Of a stretch of 64,000 nt of DNA, positions 50,601 through 57,305 are shown piece after piece. The position numbers were made by a program, and so were the translations under genes. The DNA comes from Sinonovacula constricta (Eukaryota; Mollusca; Bivalvia; Cardiida; Solecurtidae): assembly GCA_007844125.1 (NCBI GenBank), contig CM017573.1, positions 9,594,727-9,658,726 on the forward strand, written 5' to 3'. The notes under the pieces were generated by a model. That model was not told the origin of the DNA. It was given only the letters and a program-made list of their open reading frames with translations, and did no database searches. The stretch's first letter is position 1, and each line of letters starts with the position of its first letter.

Positions 50601-51399
50601 AATCTACCGGTAATTCTTTCAGACAAGTATGTGTATGCATTATTTCATGATTATGTCAGTTTAGCGGGGGTATATTAGTTTTGAGGCAGTGCAAAATATC
50701 AACGATGAGTAATTTATGATAATTATTAATCACCTTCTTCATTGTATTCATCATCCTTTTTCTAATCATCGTCATCATCATCATCATCACCATCATCATC
50801 ACCACCATCACCATCATCATCATCATGAACAACAACAACAACGTCGTCGTCGTAGTCGTCGTTCATTGTCAATATTAAAAGCACAGTTATGAATCAAAAT
50901 GCAAATACCCTTTTGTTGCATTCAAGTTTCCCGTGAGTATCAAACGTTCAACTGATTTTGTTTGAACTGGTCATTATCTATTTGGTTAATGAACAAAAAT
51001 TTTGTTTTTACCTTTTGTCTTTTTCCGTTTAGTCGTTGACGCTGATTCACCCGACGACGTCGATGACGTTTCAACGTTGGCAATATCACGTGATGGGCTA
51101 TTATTTGACGCCGTCTCCGGCGAGCTTTCCGACCGACTTACAGATTTGCTTCCGTCGGGGCTACTTCCAGAAGCGGATCTCGAACTCTGAGAGATGGACC
51201 TGAAACCACTGGTTCCCGGAAAGTAAGATCCCGCTGGGTTAGCCGTCATGTTGACGGTAGGCATAGACGAGCCTATTAATGACGTTGGAAGGGTTGTGAC
51301 GCCACTAAATGACGTCAAATGTGTGTACGTCATTCCCAGCTGTGTCAACATCGGTGTTAGCGGCGTCATATTTGGTAAAGATTGCTGTTCTCCATACAT
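18969..51399 (-). CDS. NR1A: thyroid hormone receptor-like nuclear receptor (NR1A), seven coding exons
   Basis: Ligand-regulated transcription factor of nuclear receptor subfamily 1 group A, expected to act in the nucleus, usually as a heterodimer with RXR on AGGTCA-type half-sites. Coding segments, 5' to 3': 51399-51012, 38574-38459, 37866-37725, 35069-34864, 34316-34185, 21074-20816, 19252-18969. All borders are GT/AG, phases agree (1,0,1,0,0,1), and the sum is 1527 nt, giving 508 residues. Layout: Ser-rich A/B 1-129; DNA-binding domain about 147-215 with Cys at 147,150,161,164 and 183,189,199,202 and P box CEGCKG; hinge 216-245; ligand-binding domain about 250-495; AF-2 LLLEVF at 486-491; a 17-residue tail beyond it. 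The DBD wording ([19 protein letters not shown]) and [16 protein letters not shown] are diagnostic of TR over RAR or Rev-erb. Upstream non-coding exons are not resolved. Compared with vertebrate TR, two polar T3-contact positions differ. Confidence 0.93.
19547..19775 (-). mobile_element. hAT-like MITE copy
   Basis: Carries caggtaaaagaga, gttgactgctaaggtc, atggatcttgattcatacc and the terminus ttctggatccgccctt. The G/C-rich outer end on the left is degenerate. Confidence 0.8.
20742..20815 (+). repeat. (ACAAAC)n simple repeat
   Basis: caacaacaacaaacaaac-type repeat directly next to the exon 6 donor (within 5 bases on the intron side). Confidence 0.9.
20816..21074 (-). CDS. NR1A: NR1A coding exon 6: ligand-domain helices 4-9
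   Basis: Residues 329-414 plus one base. Acceptor TTTTTAG|CTCAAC, donor [29 protein letters not shown] and [16 protein letters not shown] form the nuclear receptor signature and beta-hairpin. Arg-349 and Arg-353 match TRbeta Arg316 and Arg320. The position of TRbeta Asn331 is His-364, with Asn next to it. The donor lies against a long (ACAAAC)n tract in the intron. Confidence 0.96.
23215..23346 (-). mobile_element. hAT-like MITE fragment
   Basis: gtctgttgactgcttaggtc, atggatcttgattcatg and the end tctggatccaccctt match the family; the other half is missing. Confidence 0.75.
24228..24468 (-). mobile_element. SINE-B copy
   Basis: Full family order in minus orientation: AT-rich tail, gaccaattatgatcattata, gacgtccag, the middle body, aacccacgcggtgagagg (B-box side) and gtcggcgactctaccac (A-box side). 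Confidence 0.85.
24577..24831 (-). mobile_element. SINE-A copy, tail truncated
   Basis: Head and body are complete in minus orientation; the single tail module is cut within cttgaagtagatata. It abuts a TTAA-MITE end on the head side. Confidence 0.85.
24832..24945 (+). mobile_element. TTAA-MITE left-end fragment
   Basis: gatggtatccgaaagtttag followed by the family left arm (catcttaataaactattg, cagatctcacaaaatgctg). The remainder is absent. Confidence 0.75.
25597..25613. promoter_or_regulatory. candidate nuclear receptor element, inverted repeat spaced by 5
   Basis: AGGTCA at 25597-25602 and TGACCT at 25608-25613 are perfect consensus half-sites separated by gctct. It lies inside intron 5 of the receptor gene. 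Inverted repeats bind some nuclear receptors, though spacing 5 is not a classical TR arrangement. Confidence 0.35.
26134..26430 (+). repeat. tandem duplication, about 173-bp unit
   Basis: The block from tgtagttattttatag through ctacgtgggaaatggtttat and aaataccaaatctaataat to a (GTTT)n tract occurs twice in a row with few differences. Confidence 0.85.
27191..27962 (-). mobile_element. SINE-A copy with six 101-bp tail modules, head truncated
   Basis: Six modules end at 27281, 27382, 27483, 27583, 27685 and about 27788. Two sequence types alternate (tctgtctattaac and cgtcacaccaac), implying amplification of a two-module block. The body follows; the tRNA-like head stops after cggcatcccgtacctg-like sequence. 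Confidence 0.9.
28286..28500 (+). mobile_element. TTAA-MITE right-half fragment
   Basis: gagaccactatcgcgtttat matches the centre of the 44376-45085 copy, and it ends taggcaaactgtcggatc followed by TTAA. Confidence 0.65.
28675..28850 (+). mobile_element. compact fold-back repeat (CCGAGGTGTTCCGATT family)
   Basis: AATCGGAACTCCTCGG at 28675-28690 faces CCGAGGTGTTGCGATT at 28727-28742, 14 of 16 bases complementary, only 36 bases apart. The sequence to about 28850 (cggaagaagaatacgcc) is homologous to the interior of the element at 32987. Confidence 0.6.
29454..29923 (+). mobile_element. TTAA-MITE, complete copy
   Basis: TTAA at both ends (29454-29457 and 29920-29923), left terminus agtgctatccgacagtttg, right terminus ccaaactgtcggacaccgcc, total 470 bp. 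The internal core gacgtcacagcggatgacg is conserved with the other copies. Confidence 0.85.
30590..31310 (-). mobile_element. SINE-A copy with about six tail modules, head missing
   Basis: Modules end at 30655, 30755, 30856, 30957, 31057 and 31158; the outermost is partial. The body continues to acgactttggta, where the tRNA-like head would begin, and stops there beside a simple repeat. Confidence 0.9.
31345..31440 (+). repeat. (GTT)n/(GTA)n microsatellite
   Basis: Alternating gttgtt and gtagta triplets, placed exactly where the head of the adjacent SINE-A would be. Confidence 0.95.
32561..32900 (+). mobile_element. TTAA-MITE, right end truncated
   Basis: TTAA at 32561, then aggtggaatacgacagtttg and the family left arm and core in the order of the 36084 copy; the right terminus is absent. 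Confidence 0.75.
32987..33716. mobile_element. 730-bp element with 16-bp inverted termini
   Basis: Termini AATCGGAACTCCTCGG and CCGAGGTGTTCCGATT are complementary at 15 of 16 bases. The element is flanked by a perfect 12-bp direct repeat GGGGTCATACTC (32975-32986 and 33717-33728). A second inverted pair of the same kind, CCGAGGTGATCCGA / TCTGATCACCTCGG, lies inside at 33316-33365. It encodes no protein, so it is either a non-autonomous transposon or a nested fold-back. Confidence 0.6.
34185..34316 (-). CDS. NR1A: NR1A coding exon 5: ligand-domain helix 3
   Basis: Residues 285-328, exactly 44 codons, phase 0 at both ends. Acceptor TTTCCAG|GGAGAG, donor [29 protein letters not shown] aligns with the helix 3 signature of TR. 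The position equivalent to human TRbeta Arg282 (a T3 carboxylate contact) is Lys-315 here. The exon is short and was identified by aligning the translated sequence between exons 4 and 6. Confidence 0.93.
34317..34863 (-). other. NR1A intron 4
   Basis: 547 bp, AT-rich, with no repeat family recognised. Confidence 0.9.
34864..35069 (-). CDS. NR1A: NR1A coding exon 4: C-terminal extension, hinge and helix 1
   Basis: Residues 216-284. Acceptor TTTCAG|TCGTT completes Leu-216; donor [31 protein letters not shown] and the following RERRR form the basic T/A-box extension that contacts the minor groove and often serves as nuclear localisation signal. The rest holds the start of the ligand-binding domain (helix 1 region) and a variable linker, [19 protein letters not shown]. 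Confidence 0.93.
35560..35718 (-). mobile_element. SINE-B copy, head truncated
   Basis: Has the 3' tail, gaccaattatgatgac, gacgtccagctg, ggaagaccccagacaaatg and the body to tcgtcccgag. The tRNA-like head is missing. Confidence 0.8.
36084..36584 (+). mobile_element. TTAA-MITE, complete reference copy
   Basis: TTAA at 36084-36087 and 36581-36584; termini aggtgatatccgacagtttg and caaactgtcggataccactt are near-perfect inverted repeats. It is 501 bp with no coding capacity. A TTAA target is used by piggyBac-type transposases, but the terminal bases do not match classical piggyBac ends, so the class is open. Confidence 0.85.
37316..37412 (+). repeat. 22-bp minisatellite, about 4.5 copies
   Basis: Unit of the form ctcgaacccaaagttgtgta, in intron 3 of the receptor gene. 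Confidence 0.9.
37725..37866 (-). CDS. NR1A: NR1A coding exon 3: second zinc finger
   Basis: Residues 169-215 plus one base. Acceptor TTTGCAG|GGC, donor GGACC|GTAAGT. It begins [11 protein letters not shown] and carries the second-finger Cys at 183, 189, 199 and 202 (YHC, NSNC, NQC, QEC), ending [12 protein letters not shown] at the start of the C-terminal extension. The spacing between the first two Cys of this finger is five residues (CKWNSNC), as in vertebrate TR. Confidence 0.97.
37867..38458 (-). other. NR1A intron 2
   Basis: 592 bp between the two zinc-finger exons. Contains a short acgtcaaaataaagac triplication (38190-38237) and three degenerate TGACGTCA-bearing units just inside the exon 2 donor (38345-38455). 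Confidence 0.9.
38345..38455. repeat. three degenerate units carrying CRE-like TGACGTCA
   Basis: gacgtcactgtctattta, tgacgtcattgtctattttt and tgacgtaaccatctattctt recur at roughly 40-54-bp intervals. A related single unit sits at 43428-43450. Confidence 0.6.
38459..38574 (-). CDS. NR1A: NR1A coding exon 2: first zinc finger
   Basis: Residues 130-168. Acceptor TTTTCAG|GAGTG completes the split Gly codon; donor TGCAAG|GTAAGC. It contains YIPSYMD, typical just ahead of the TR DNA-binding domain, then CVVC, YHYRC and MTCEGCK, giving four zinc-binding Cys and most of the P box that selects the AGGTCA half-site. The intron after CEGCK is at a classical nuclear-receptor position. Confidence 0.96.
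39756..40135 (+). repeat. (GTT)n(GAT)n compound microsatellite
   Basis: About 380 bp of gttgtt and gatgat triplets with interruptions. It opens a long Ile/Asn/His-rich frame on the minus strand that is a repeat product. Confidence 0.95.
40275..40302. promoter_or_regulatory. candidate nuclear receptor response element cluster
   Basis: Four half-sites in 28 bp: GGTCA (40275), TGACCT (40281-40286), AGGTCA (40291-40296) and TGACC (40298-40302). They form two inverted repeats spaced by one base and, between them, an everted pair spaced by four. It lies in receptor intron 1. Confidence 0.4.
41470..41870 (+). repeat. degenerate tandem repeat, about 110-bp unit
   Basis: tttatatgcac, gtgctac, ttctttgcagtgttttcaca and caaagcttaaaattc recur in order about three times with indels. 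Confidence 0.8.
42013..42415 (+). mobile_element. fold-back SINE-A: inverted tail at the left, body and tail modules at the right
   Basis: 42013-42085 is a tail module in minus orientation. It is joined directly to plus-oriented body (ttccacgactggttgg) and about two and a half plus-oriented tail modules. The tRNA-like head is gone, so both ends are tail sequence in opposite directions. Confidence 0.85.
43864..44100 (+). mobile_element. hAT-like MITE, complete copy
   Basis: 237 bp with termini CAGGGGCGGATCCAG and TAGATCCGCCCCTG. Flanks gtcctgac (43856-43863) and ggtctgac (44101-44108) match at 6 of 8 bases, consistent with an old 8-bp target duplication as hAT transposases make. No coding capacity. 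Confidence 0.85.
44376..45085 (+). mobile_element. TTAA-MITE with seven tandem copies of its right terminus
   Basis: TTAA at 44376 and at 45082-45085, left terminus aggttagtcagtttggacc. At 44818-45075 a 37-bp unit (taaacgcatttgatataggc plus aaactgtcggatactgt) is repeated seven times, so the inverted terminal motif AAACTGTCGG occurs seven times at the right end and once, diverged, at the left. Confidence 0.88.
45271..45500 (+). mobile_element. TTAA-MITE left-half fragment
   Basis: TTAA at 45271, degraded terminus agacagttttgac, then the family left arm through gccacgctgctcagt and aagaaaactatgtgaccact. It starts 186 bp after the preceding copy. Confidence 0.75.
46066..46284 (-). mobile_element. 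SINE-B copy
   Basis: Complete body and tRNA-like head in minus orientation (gggactcgaacccacgcgg, agtgactctaaccactcgg). The tail side is a TTGTTGTTG tract. Confidence 0.85.
47462..47550 (-). mobile_element. isolated SINE-A tail module
   Basis: A single partial 101-bp module with no body or head, next to a (CT)n(CA)n microsatellite. Confidence 0.8.
47575..47670 (+). repeat. (CT)n(CA)n microsatellite
   Basis: About 66 bp of CT followed by about 24 bp of CA. Confidence 0.97.
48505..48700 (-). mobile_element. tRNA-derived SINE (third type)
   Basis: The minus strand has gcaatagctcagttggtaga (A box), cggcttgcggatcgggaggt and the B box gggttcaaatccc. Acceptor and anticodon stems do not pair properly, so it is a SINE head and not a functional tRNA gene. 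A unique body runs to about 48505. Confidence 0.65.
49083..49325 (+). mobile_element. SINE-B copy, plus orientation, full length
   Basis: Head gcccgtggcatagtggtaga, B box gggttcgagtcccg, body, then tataatgatcataattagtc and an AAACAAAC-type tail. Best example of the family's 5'-3' order. Confidence 0.88.
49640..49853 (+). repeat. GA-rich purine tract
   Basis: About 210 bp of gagaga/gggag purine-only sequence, capable of triplex-type structure. Confidence 0.9.
50165..50445 (+). repeat. minisatellite, about 17-bp unit
   Basis: Repeats of attcacgaaattatgaga with many indels, in receptor intron 1. Confidence 0.85.
50755..50865 (+). repeat. (CAT)n/(CGT)n microsatellite
   Basis: catcatcacc triplets followed by aacaac and cgtcgt, close to the exon 1 donor. 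Confidence 0.93.
51012..51399 (-). CDS. NR1A: NR1A coding exon 1: A/B region
   Basis: Encodes residues 1-129 plus the first base of codon 130. The start ATG at 51399 has A at -3, and an in-frame TAA lies upstream at 51424-51426, so this Met is the first possible one unless an upstream exon splices in. The first 70 residues are Met/Thr/Pro-rich. Residues about 73-121 are Ser-rich and acidic with SRS/SPE/SPS motifs that could be phosphorylated. The segment ends with the basic KRKKTKG. The donor is AAAAG|GTAAAA. A/B regions are poorly conserved, so membership rests on frame and phase continuity with exon 2. Confidence 0.85.
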
Positions 51400-53486
51400 C
51401 GTTGATAAACTTGTGTTATGGAGTTAAATAATTTTAATTTGTAAAAATTGACAATCATGAATGTAGTTTCATTATTATATTCGAAGACATGATTTTGAAA
51501 ATTCTCCTGACGCTGTGCGTTAGGAATAAATAATAAATCCTAAACCCAAAGTGTACTAATCAAACATTAATAAAATGTGTTAGTTACTTTTTATAATATA
51601 CGCAAATATAGGCTATGTAATATGAACGCGTACAGGATCTAAGTACAAACAACCACTTCCATGTAAATTATATTTTACAAACCAATTTTTGATTTTCCTC
51701 CAAATTTAAATCCCGCGGATAGCACAATTGCACTGACAGTAAGCATGAATTCACTGAAATGCCAGCAACGATTACAAAAGCAACGTTTGTCGGTAGTTTC
51801 GACTATTCTAACAGCCCTACTTCAGTTCATGGCACACAATCACACTGACCAACTGTGTTTATTTTTATCACACCAAGTTTCACTGAGCATTCCTTCCATG
51901 TCTTAACTTTAGAATTCCATCTATTCCAGGTCTTGTAATGAACAAAGATGTGAAGTCAAGCAACACATTTCTACCCATGCACTTTTTGGCTCACCGGTAT
52001 TGTTGGCTCTTTCCTCGCGGCCGAGCACGGACTCAATGAACGACGGGCGATCCTCCTCCATTGCCCTGTTGGCCGGCCATTACACACTGACCGGTGGTGG
52101 AAGAGTCCATTTTCAATGGTCAAGAGGGCAGGTTGACCTTCCGCGCCTGGTCAACTCGTCTACACTGACCGCTAGTCAAGTCCCTCACCTGCCGTCCCTC
52201 TGCCTTACCACGCCAGCCCTGATGACGACGATTGCGTAGCCAACGGGGTCGCCTACCGCTAGAATCACAGGTAGCAAATGAATGGTCATAAAAATCAATG
52301 CTTATGCTACTAAACCTCTCCGGAAAACACTTACGGACATAAATGCATATGTTTCAAAAAATAGTTTTTATAATTTTAATCGAATTTCGACTTTCTTTGC
52401 TAAGTATATGCCTCTATGCGGTAATCTGTAACGCAAGCTTGAGCAAATAGGCGCCAATGGGGAAAACGGTTATTCGATATTTACAGTTGGATAAAATACA
52501 ACTATTCCTTTCAAAAAAAATCTCTATGTCTATTTTTTTTATTTAAAAATGCCTGGCATATTTCCCTATTTTCTAAAATTGCATTTGAGTGCTTTGTTTG
52601 TTTTTATTTACCGTACGTCTCCTATCCTTCCCACCCCTACTTCGCGCAAGTGGTTTAGCCAGTGTAATCTAAGGACATACGGACAGTGCGATTTATTCAC
52701 TCAGCGATTGGCTGAGACCAGCTGAAAAGGCGTGGCTTCTGAGAACGAAGCAGCTGGGTCATATCGTAATGATGGCCTTGACGTCATATTACGTAACATC
52801 GCCTCTATGTGCCGCGCTAATAATATCTGTATTGATTATATCGGCAGCGAACTCTGTTGACGTTACGTTTGCAATGTGGGTTAGTTATATGTCTATAAGC
52901 GTTGATACCAGCTAGTAGGTAGTTGTAGTTGTACACGGACTAGACTACTGCAGAAATGACGAATATTGGTTTAGTACTGTGCCAAAATGAGAGATTTGAT
53001 CAAATTTATACTACAGTTGTATGAAAAAAAGGGGGTGGGGGCGAACACAATCCCACACGATCGAAATCAATTTCATTCATTTTAGCATAGCCGCACAAAA
53101 TTCCCACTCCGCACCCCTAAATATTTCAAAATCACCACTGTGAAATTTCCGAACTTTGCAATATTTTTTTTATTTGGTTCTCAAAGTTATGATTTGTACG
53201 TATAAACAGAATAACACTCTTTGTTCTCTTAAGAAAAAATCCAGCTACGAGAGATATTTTAATTGTATTCATATACCGTAGACAAGAGGGTTTTTGTCCA
53301 CTTTGGAAAAAATACGAGTGGATTAAGCTAAAATTAACAAAGGGATTGAAGCCAAAATTAACGAAGGGAATGTTTTCTGGAATAGTTCTATTCTACACTC
53401 TATTGACGTATGCTAATTTCTATTCTCGAACGACTACATGCTGATGTAATTGTTGCTTGAGAACCACGGATTGATAAATGGCCCCC
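51400..53486 (-). promoter_or_regulatory. presumed 5' flank of NR1A (5' UTR or promoter region)
   Basis: Upstream of the first coding exon. 51990-52260 is markedly more GC-rich than its surroundings and holds ggtcaagagggcaggttgacc, with AGGTTGACCT-like half-sites. 52690-52790 contains gattggctgag (inverted CCAAT) and TGACGTCA at 52779-52786. No TATA box or start site can be fixed, and any 5' non-coding exons are unresolved. Confidence 0.35.
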
Positions 53487-53665
53487 CAGCCAGGTATAAT
53501 AGTAGAGTTGTGAAAACACATACATGTAAGCTTAAAAAATACAAAGATTTTTAAAAAAAATTGTCTGTTGACTGCTTAGGTCGAAGTAAGAGTCCCTTAC
53601 TGTGTATATATATCTAGTATTTACTGCGATAAAGTTGAATGAATCTTGATTCATATCCACCACTG
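53487..53665 (-). mobile_element. hAT-like MITE fragment
   Basis: gttgtgaaaacacatacatg, gttgactgcttaggtc and gaatcttgattcatatcc match the family; both termini are degraded. Confidence 0.75.
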
Positions 53666-53800
53666 GTTGTAGATACAGTGTGGTTCCTATTCGTATTTCT
53701 CGCAGATGGAACCAGCTAATATGTTTCTGTCTTTTTGCAAAGGATTGATCAATTACGATCAGCAGGTTGTTAATTCAGAATTCTATTTTTCTCCTCGTTG

Positions 53801-54209
53801 ACCGGACCTGATAGCGCAATCGGCAGAGCGTCGGCTCCGAGTACGGGAGGTCCCGGTTTCGATCCGGGGTCGCGACATACCAAAGTCGTTAAAAAGGAAG
53901 TAGCATAGCTCCCTTAGTAACGCCCAAGTAAATATAAGGGTAGTTCCATGACCTACTGTCCCGGTGTCAGAATAATGTGCTTGGGTGTCAGACGTTCACG
54001 GCATGCTACACACAGTGAAGGCAGTACTATATCTGCTTCAAGTGGACACTGTCTACAGATAACTGAAATACTGTTGGTGGGACGATAAACCCAATAAACA
54101 GACATGCTATACACAGTGAAGGCAGCACTATATCTGCTTCAAGTGGACACTGTCTCCAGATAACTGAAATACTGTTGGTGGGACGATAAACCATATAAAC
54201 GAACAACAA
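53801..54209 (+). mobile_element. SINE-A copy, full length with two tail modules
   Basis: Begins accggacctgatagcgcaat (A box), with ggtttcgatccgg as B box, then the body, and modules starting at about 54006 and 54107. Confidence 0.92.
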
Positions 54210-55334
54210 ATCTCCCCGCAGATCGCAGCTATGTAGTAGTTTGAAACGTAGAGTGACCAGTCCGCCATTGTATACCGGATCTATTTGTTTTGCATAAGGT
54301 AACGTAATGCTTTAGCTTAGTTGCATAGGCAGACATTGTTAGTCACGTGACCGTCTGGTCTCGACCCGGTCTGAAGGTCGAAAAGCAAAGTTATGCTTTA
54401 ATTGACTTGATTACGACACCTTAGGTGTTCACACTGTCTTCGGATAAAAAACTTGAAGACGAATTGTACACTGCAGGCTCGTATCTGGGCCGTTTTTTAA
54501 ATTAAGCACAATTACAAGGGAAATAAACCTTTGAAATAATACTTTGAATATATTTCGGTTCTTTTCTAATGAATAACCGGTAAAATGCGGACATTCAAGG
54601 AACTTGACGCAAAATATGAACGACTAAAATCCTGACGTGTTCAAGTTTAATCATTTTAAACCTTTTCAACTTGATTGGTGTAGTAATAAAATTTTATAAC
54701 ATTGAAACTAGTGAAATACAATATATCATTCCTAACCTGTGTAAGGCATCGACTTTCTTAGTATGTTTGGTACTTTTAGATTTTTGATTTTTCGAGCGGA
54801 GGTTACGCACGTGCGTAAAGTTCGTAATGGGAGAAACGCGCTTGGTACACTCACCTAATAAGAGTGGAATCGAATAAAAACTGATAAGGTGATTTTTTTT
54901 GTTTGTTTATTTTGAAATTGTCAAAGTAAAGAATGGGAAACACGGTTAAAATTCTTTGTTTTTCATTATTATACAAACAACATAGCATGCTTGTTTAAGT
55001 GAATAACATAAATTAGGCCTACTTTATAATATTACCCTTATAATAATTTATTACCTTTTCTGGATTTAATCATCAATCATATCTTTGTTGCCCATTTTGT
55101 CATGAATGTAAAAATAGGTTAAATCTACAACACATCACTCGCAATGCTTAAATATTTAGAACCAACTTTATTCATGACATTTTTTTCAACAAACGGGGGT
55201 TTACATATGGCACACAAAAATGTAAAATTCAACTGAGATCGTGAGACGCTTTGTTTACATGTTACGTCATAGATGTTATAGTCTTTTTCATTGATTTCCT
55301 GTGTTGTTGTTTTTTGTAGATGATTTATTTGCAC
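54210..55334. other. unassigned sequence with one dispersed palindrome repeat
   Basis: 54750-54835 is the inverted partner of 9367-9455 and holds TTACGCACGTGCGTAA at 54803-54818. Otherwise no gene or repeat is seen. Confidence 0.5.
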
Positions 55335-55431
55335 TAGAATTTGTTATTGTCTATTATTTGTATTGTATGCTAAATGGCTCATTAACCGCTAAGAGCGGTA
55401 ATGAGTTCAATAAAGTTGAGTTGAGTTGAAA

Positions 55432-55440
<9 letters not shown>
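55335..55440 (+). mobile_element. dispersed repeat 3' end (LINE-like tail)
   Basis: Matches 8286-8395. Hairpin ACCGC-taaga-GCGGT (55385-55399), then CAATAAAGTT and a GAGTT repeat tail, followed by a (CAA)n tract. Confidence 0.55.
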
Positions 55441-55464
<24 letters not shown>

Positions 55465-55468
55465 AAAA
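55436..55468 (+). repeat. (CAA)n microsatellite
   Basis: About ten caa triplets between two mobile-element remnants. Confidence 0.95.
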
Positions 55469-55475
55469 CTCCTTA

Positions 55476-55562
55476 AGGTCATATTGGCGCTATGCAATGG
55501 AGGAGGACACCAGGCTTAGGTCTGGGCAGAATCACCGGCGCTCCGCATATTTCAGGAAATAT
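55476..55562 (-). mobile_element. SINE-B fragment
   Basis: ggtcatattggcg, ggaggacaccaggcttag and accggcgctccgca match the central body, with gacgtccag replaced. Confidence 0.65.
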
Positions 55563-55571
55563 CAATATGTC

Positions 55572-56341
55572 TTAAAGATTATACCCGACAGTTTAGACCA
55601 AAAATAGTTTCATTATACATCTTGGCAAACCATTGTTACCTAAACAGATCTCGTAAAATGCTGCTTATTGATATCCTACACCTGTCTGGAAAGTGAACCA
55701 TAACGCCACAATCGTCATAACAAACGTGTATTTCCTATCTAAGCCACGCTGCAAAGTTAGCTATTTTTAAACCAACAAAACCATGTGACCACTTACGCTG
55801 TGACATCGATCTCTTTTTTTAACAGGAATTCCAATCGTTCTTATTTACAGATATTGTTGCATATATAAAATACAGGCAAAAGATATTGTTGCATGTATAA
55901 AATACAGGCAAAAGATATTGCTGCATATATAAAATACAGGCAAAAGATATTGTTGCATATATAAAACACAGGCAAAAGGTATTGTTGCATATATAAAATA
56001 TAGGCAAAAGGTATTGTTGCATATATAAAATACAGGCAAAAGATATTGTTGCATATATAAAATACAGACAAAAAGTATTGTTGCATATTAAAATATAGGC
56101 AAAAGATATTGTTGCATATATAAAATACAGGCAAAAGATATTGTTGCTAAAATACAGGCAAAAGATATTGTTGCATATATAAAATACAGGCAAAAGATAT
56201 TGTTGCATATATTAAATACAGGCAAAAGATATTGTTGCATATATGAAATACAGGCAAAATATATTGTTGCATATATCAAATACAGGCAAAAGGTATGGTT
56301 GCATATATAAAATATAGGCAAACTGTCGGATACAGTCTTAA
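55572..56341 (+). mobile_element. TTAA-MITE with fifteen 32-bp subterminal repeats
   Basis: TTAA at 55572-55575 and 56338-56341; left terminus agattatacccgacagttta, right terminus taggcaaactgtcggataca. Between the core and the right end (about 55848-56320) a 32-bp unit, attgttgcatatataaaata plus caggcaaaagat, is repeated about 15 times, the last unit merging into the terminus. Confidence 0.9.
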
Positions 56342-56686
56342 AAACATCGTCGAATATCTTCAGATATAAAAAAAATGGCTCAGAATAAGCCAAGCCTCTT
56401 TAGCGGGAATATCAGTAATTTGTGAAAAAATGCTGAACACGTTTTATTTCGGAAAACTACCGAAAATTTTCCGAAGGAAATAAAAAATCAAATACACTTC
56501 CGGCAAATACCAAGCCTTTTGGTCACGTATAATTTTCATATTAGATTCTACAACAACAACATCAGCAACAACAGCAACAATGAAGGTAGGCACTGTTTCC
56601 AGGGATGGTTTGAGTTTACAACTACTAATGACCAGTTAATAGCTTCAAGCCAGCAAGTTTATAAGTATAGGAATACATTCGAGGAG

Positions 56687-57305
56687 ACCGGACCTGGTAG
56701 CGCAATCGGTAGAGCGTCGGCTCCGGGTACGGAAGGCCCCGGGTTCGATACCGGGCCGCGACATACATAAGTCGTTTAAAATGGTAGCGGTATATCTCCC
56801 TTGCTAACGCTCACGTAAATATAAGGGTGGTTCCACGACTGGTTGGCACGGTGTCAGGATAATGTGACAGGGTGTGATACCATGCCAGGTGTTCAAGGCA
56901 TGCTATACACAGTGAAGGCAACACTGTATCTGCTTCAAGCGAAGACCGTCTCCAGATAACTGAAATACTGTTGGTGGGACGATAAACCCAATAAACATAC
57001 ATGCTATACACAGTGAAGGCAGCACTATATCTGCTTCAAGTGGACACCGTCTCCAGATAACTGAAAAACCGTTGCTGGGACGATAAACCCAATAAACAAA
57101 CATGCTATACACAGTGAAGTCAGCACTATATCTGCTTCAAGTGGACACCGTCTCCAGATAACTGAAAAACCGTTGCTGGGACGATAAACCCAATAAACAA
57201 ACATGCTATACACAGTGAAGTCAGCACTATATCTGCTTCAAGTGGACACCGTCTCCAGATAACTGAAAAACCGTTGCTGGGACGATAAACCCAATAAACA
57301 TACAA
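56687..57305 (+). mobile_element. SINE-A copy, full length with four tail modules
   Basis: Head accggacctggtagcgcaat and B box gggttcgataccggg, then the body and modules starting near 56898, 57000, 57101 and 57202. The last two are near-identical (gaaaaaccgttgctggg variant), showing recent duplication. Confidence 0.93.

Larger units (their letters stand above)
38575..51011 (-). other. NR1A intron 1
   Basis: 12,437 bp between the A/B exon and the first zinc finger. It is packed with transposons and simple repeats listed separately. Stretches 38.6-39.7, 40.4-41.4, 42.5-43.8, 45.5-46.0 and 46.3-47.4 kb contain nothing I can name, except a perfect hairpin at 45749-45775. Confidence 0.88.

Noticed and set aside
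55848..56320. CRISPR-like array of short regular repeats
   Set aside because: There are no unique spacers, the units are contiguous, and the sequence is eukaryotic with a MITE terminus at the end.
55819..56393. Overlapping Cys/Phe-rich minus-strand frames with CNNIFCLYFIYA repeats
   Set aside because: They translate the 32-bp MITE array; successive frames shift because 32 is not a multiple of three.
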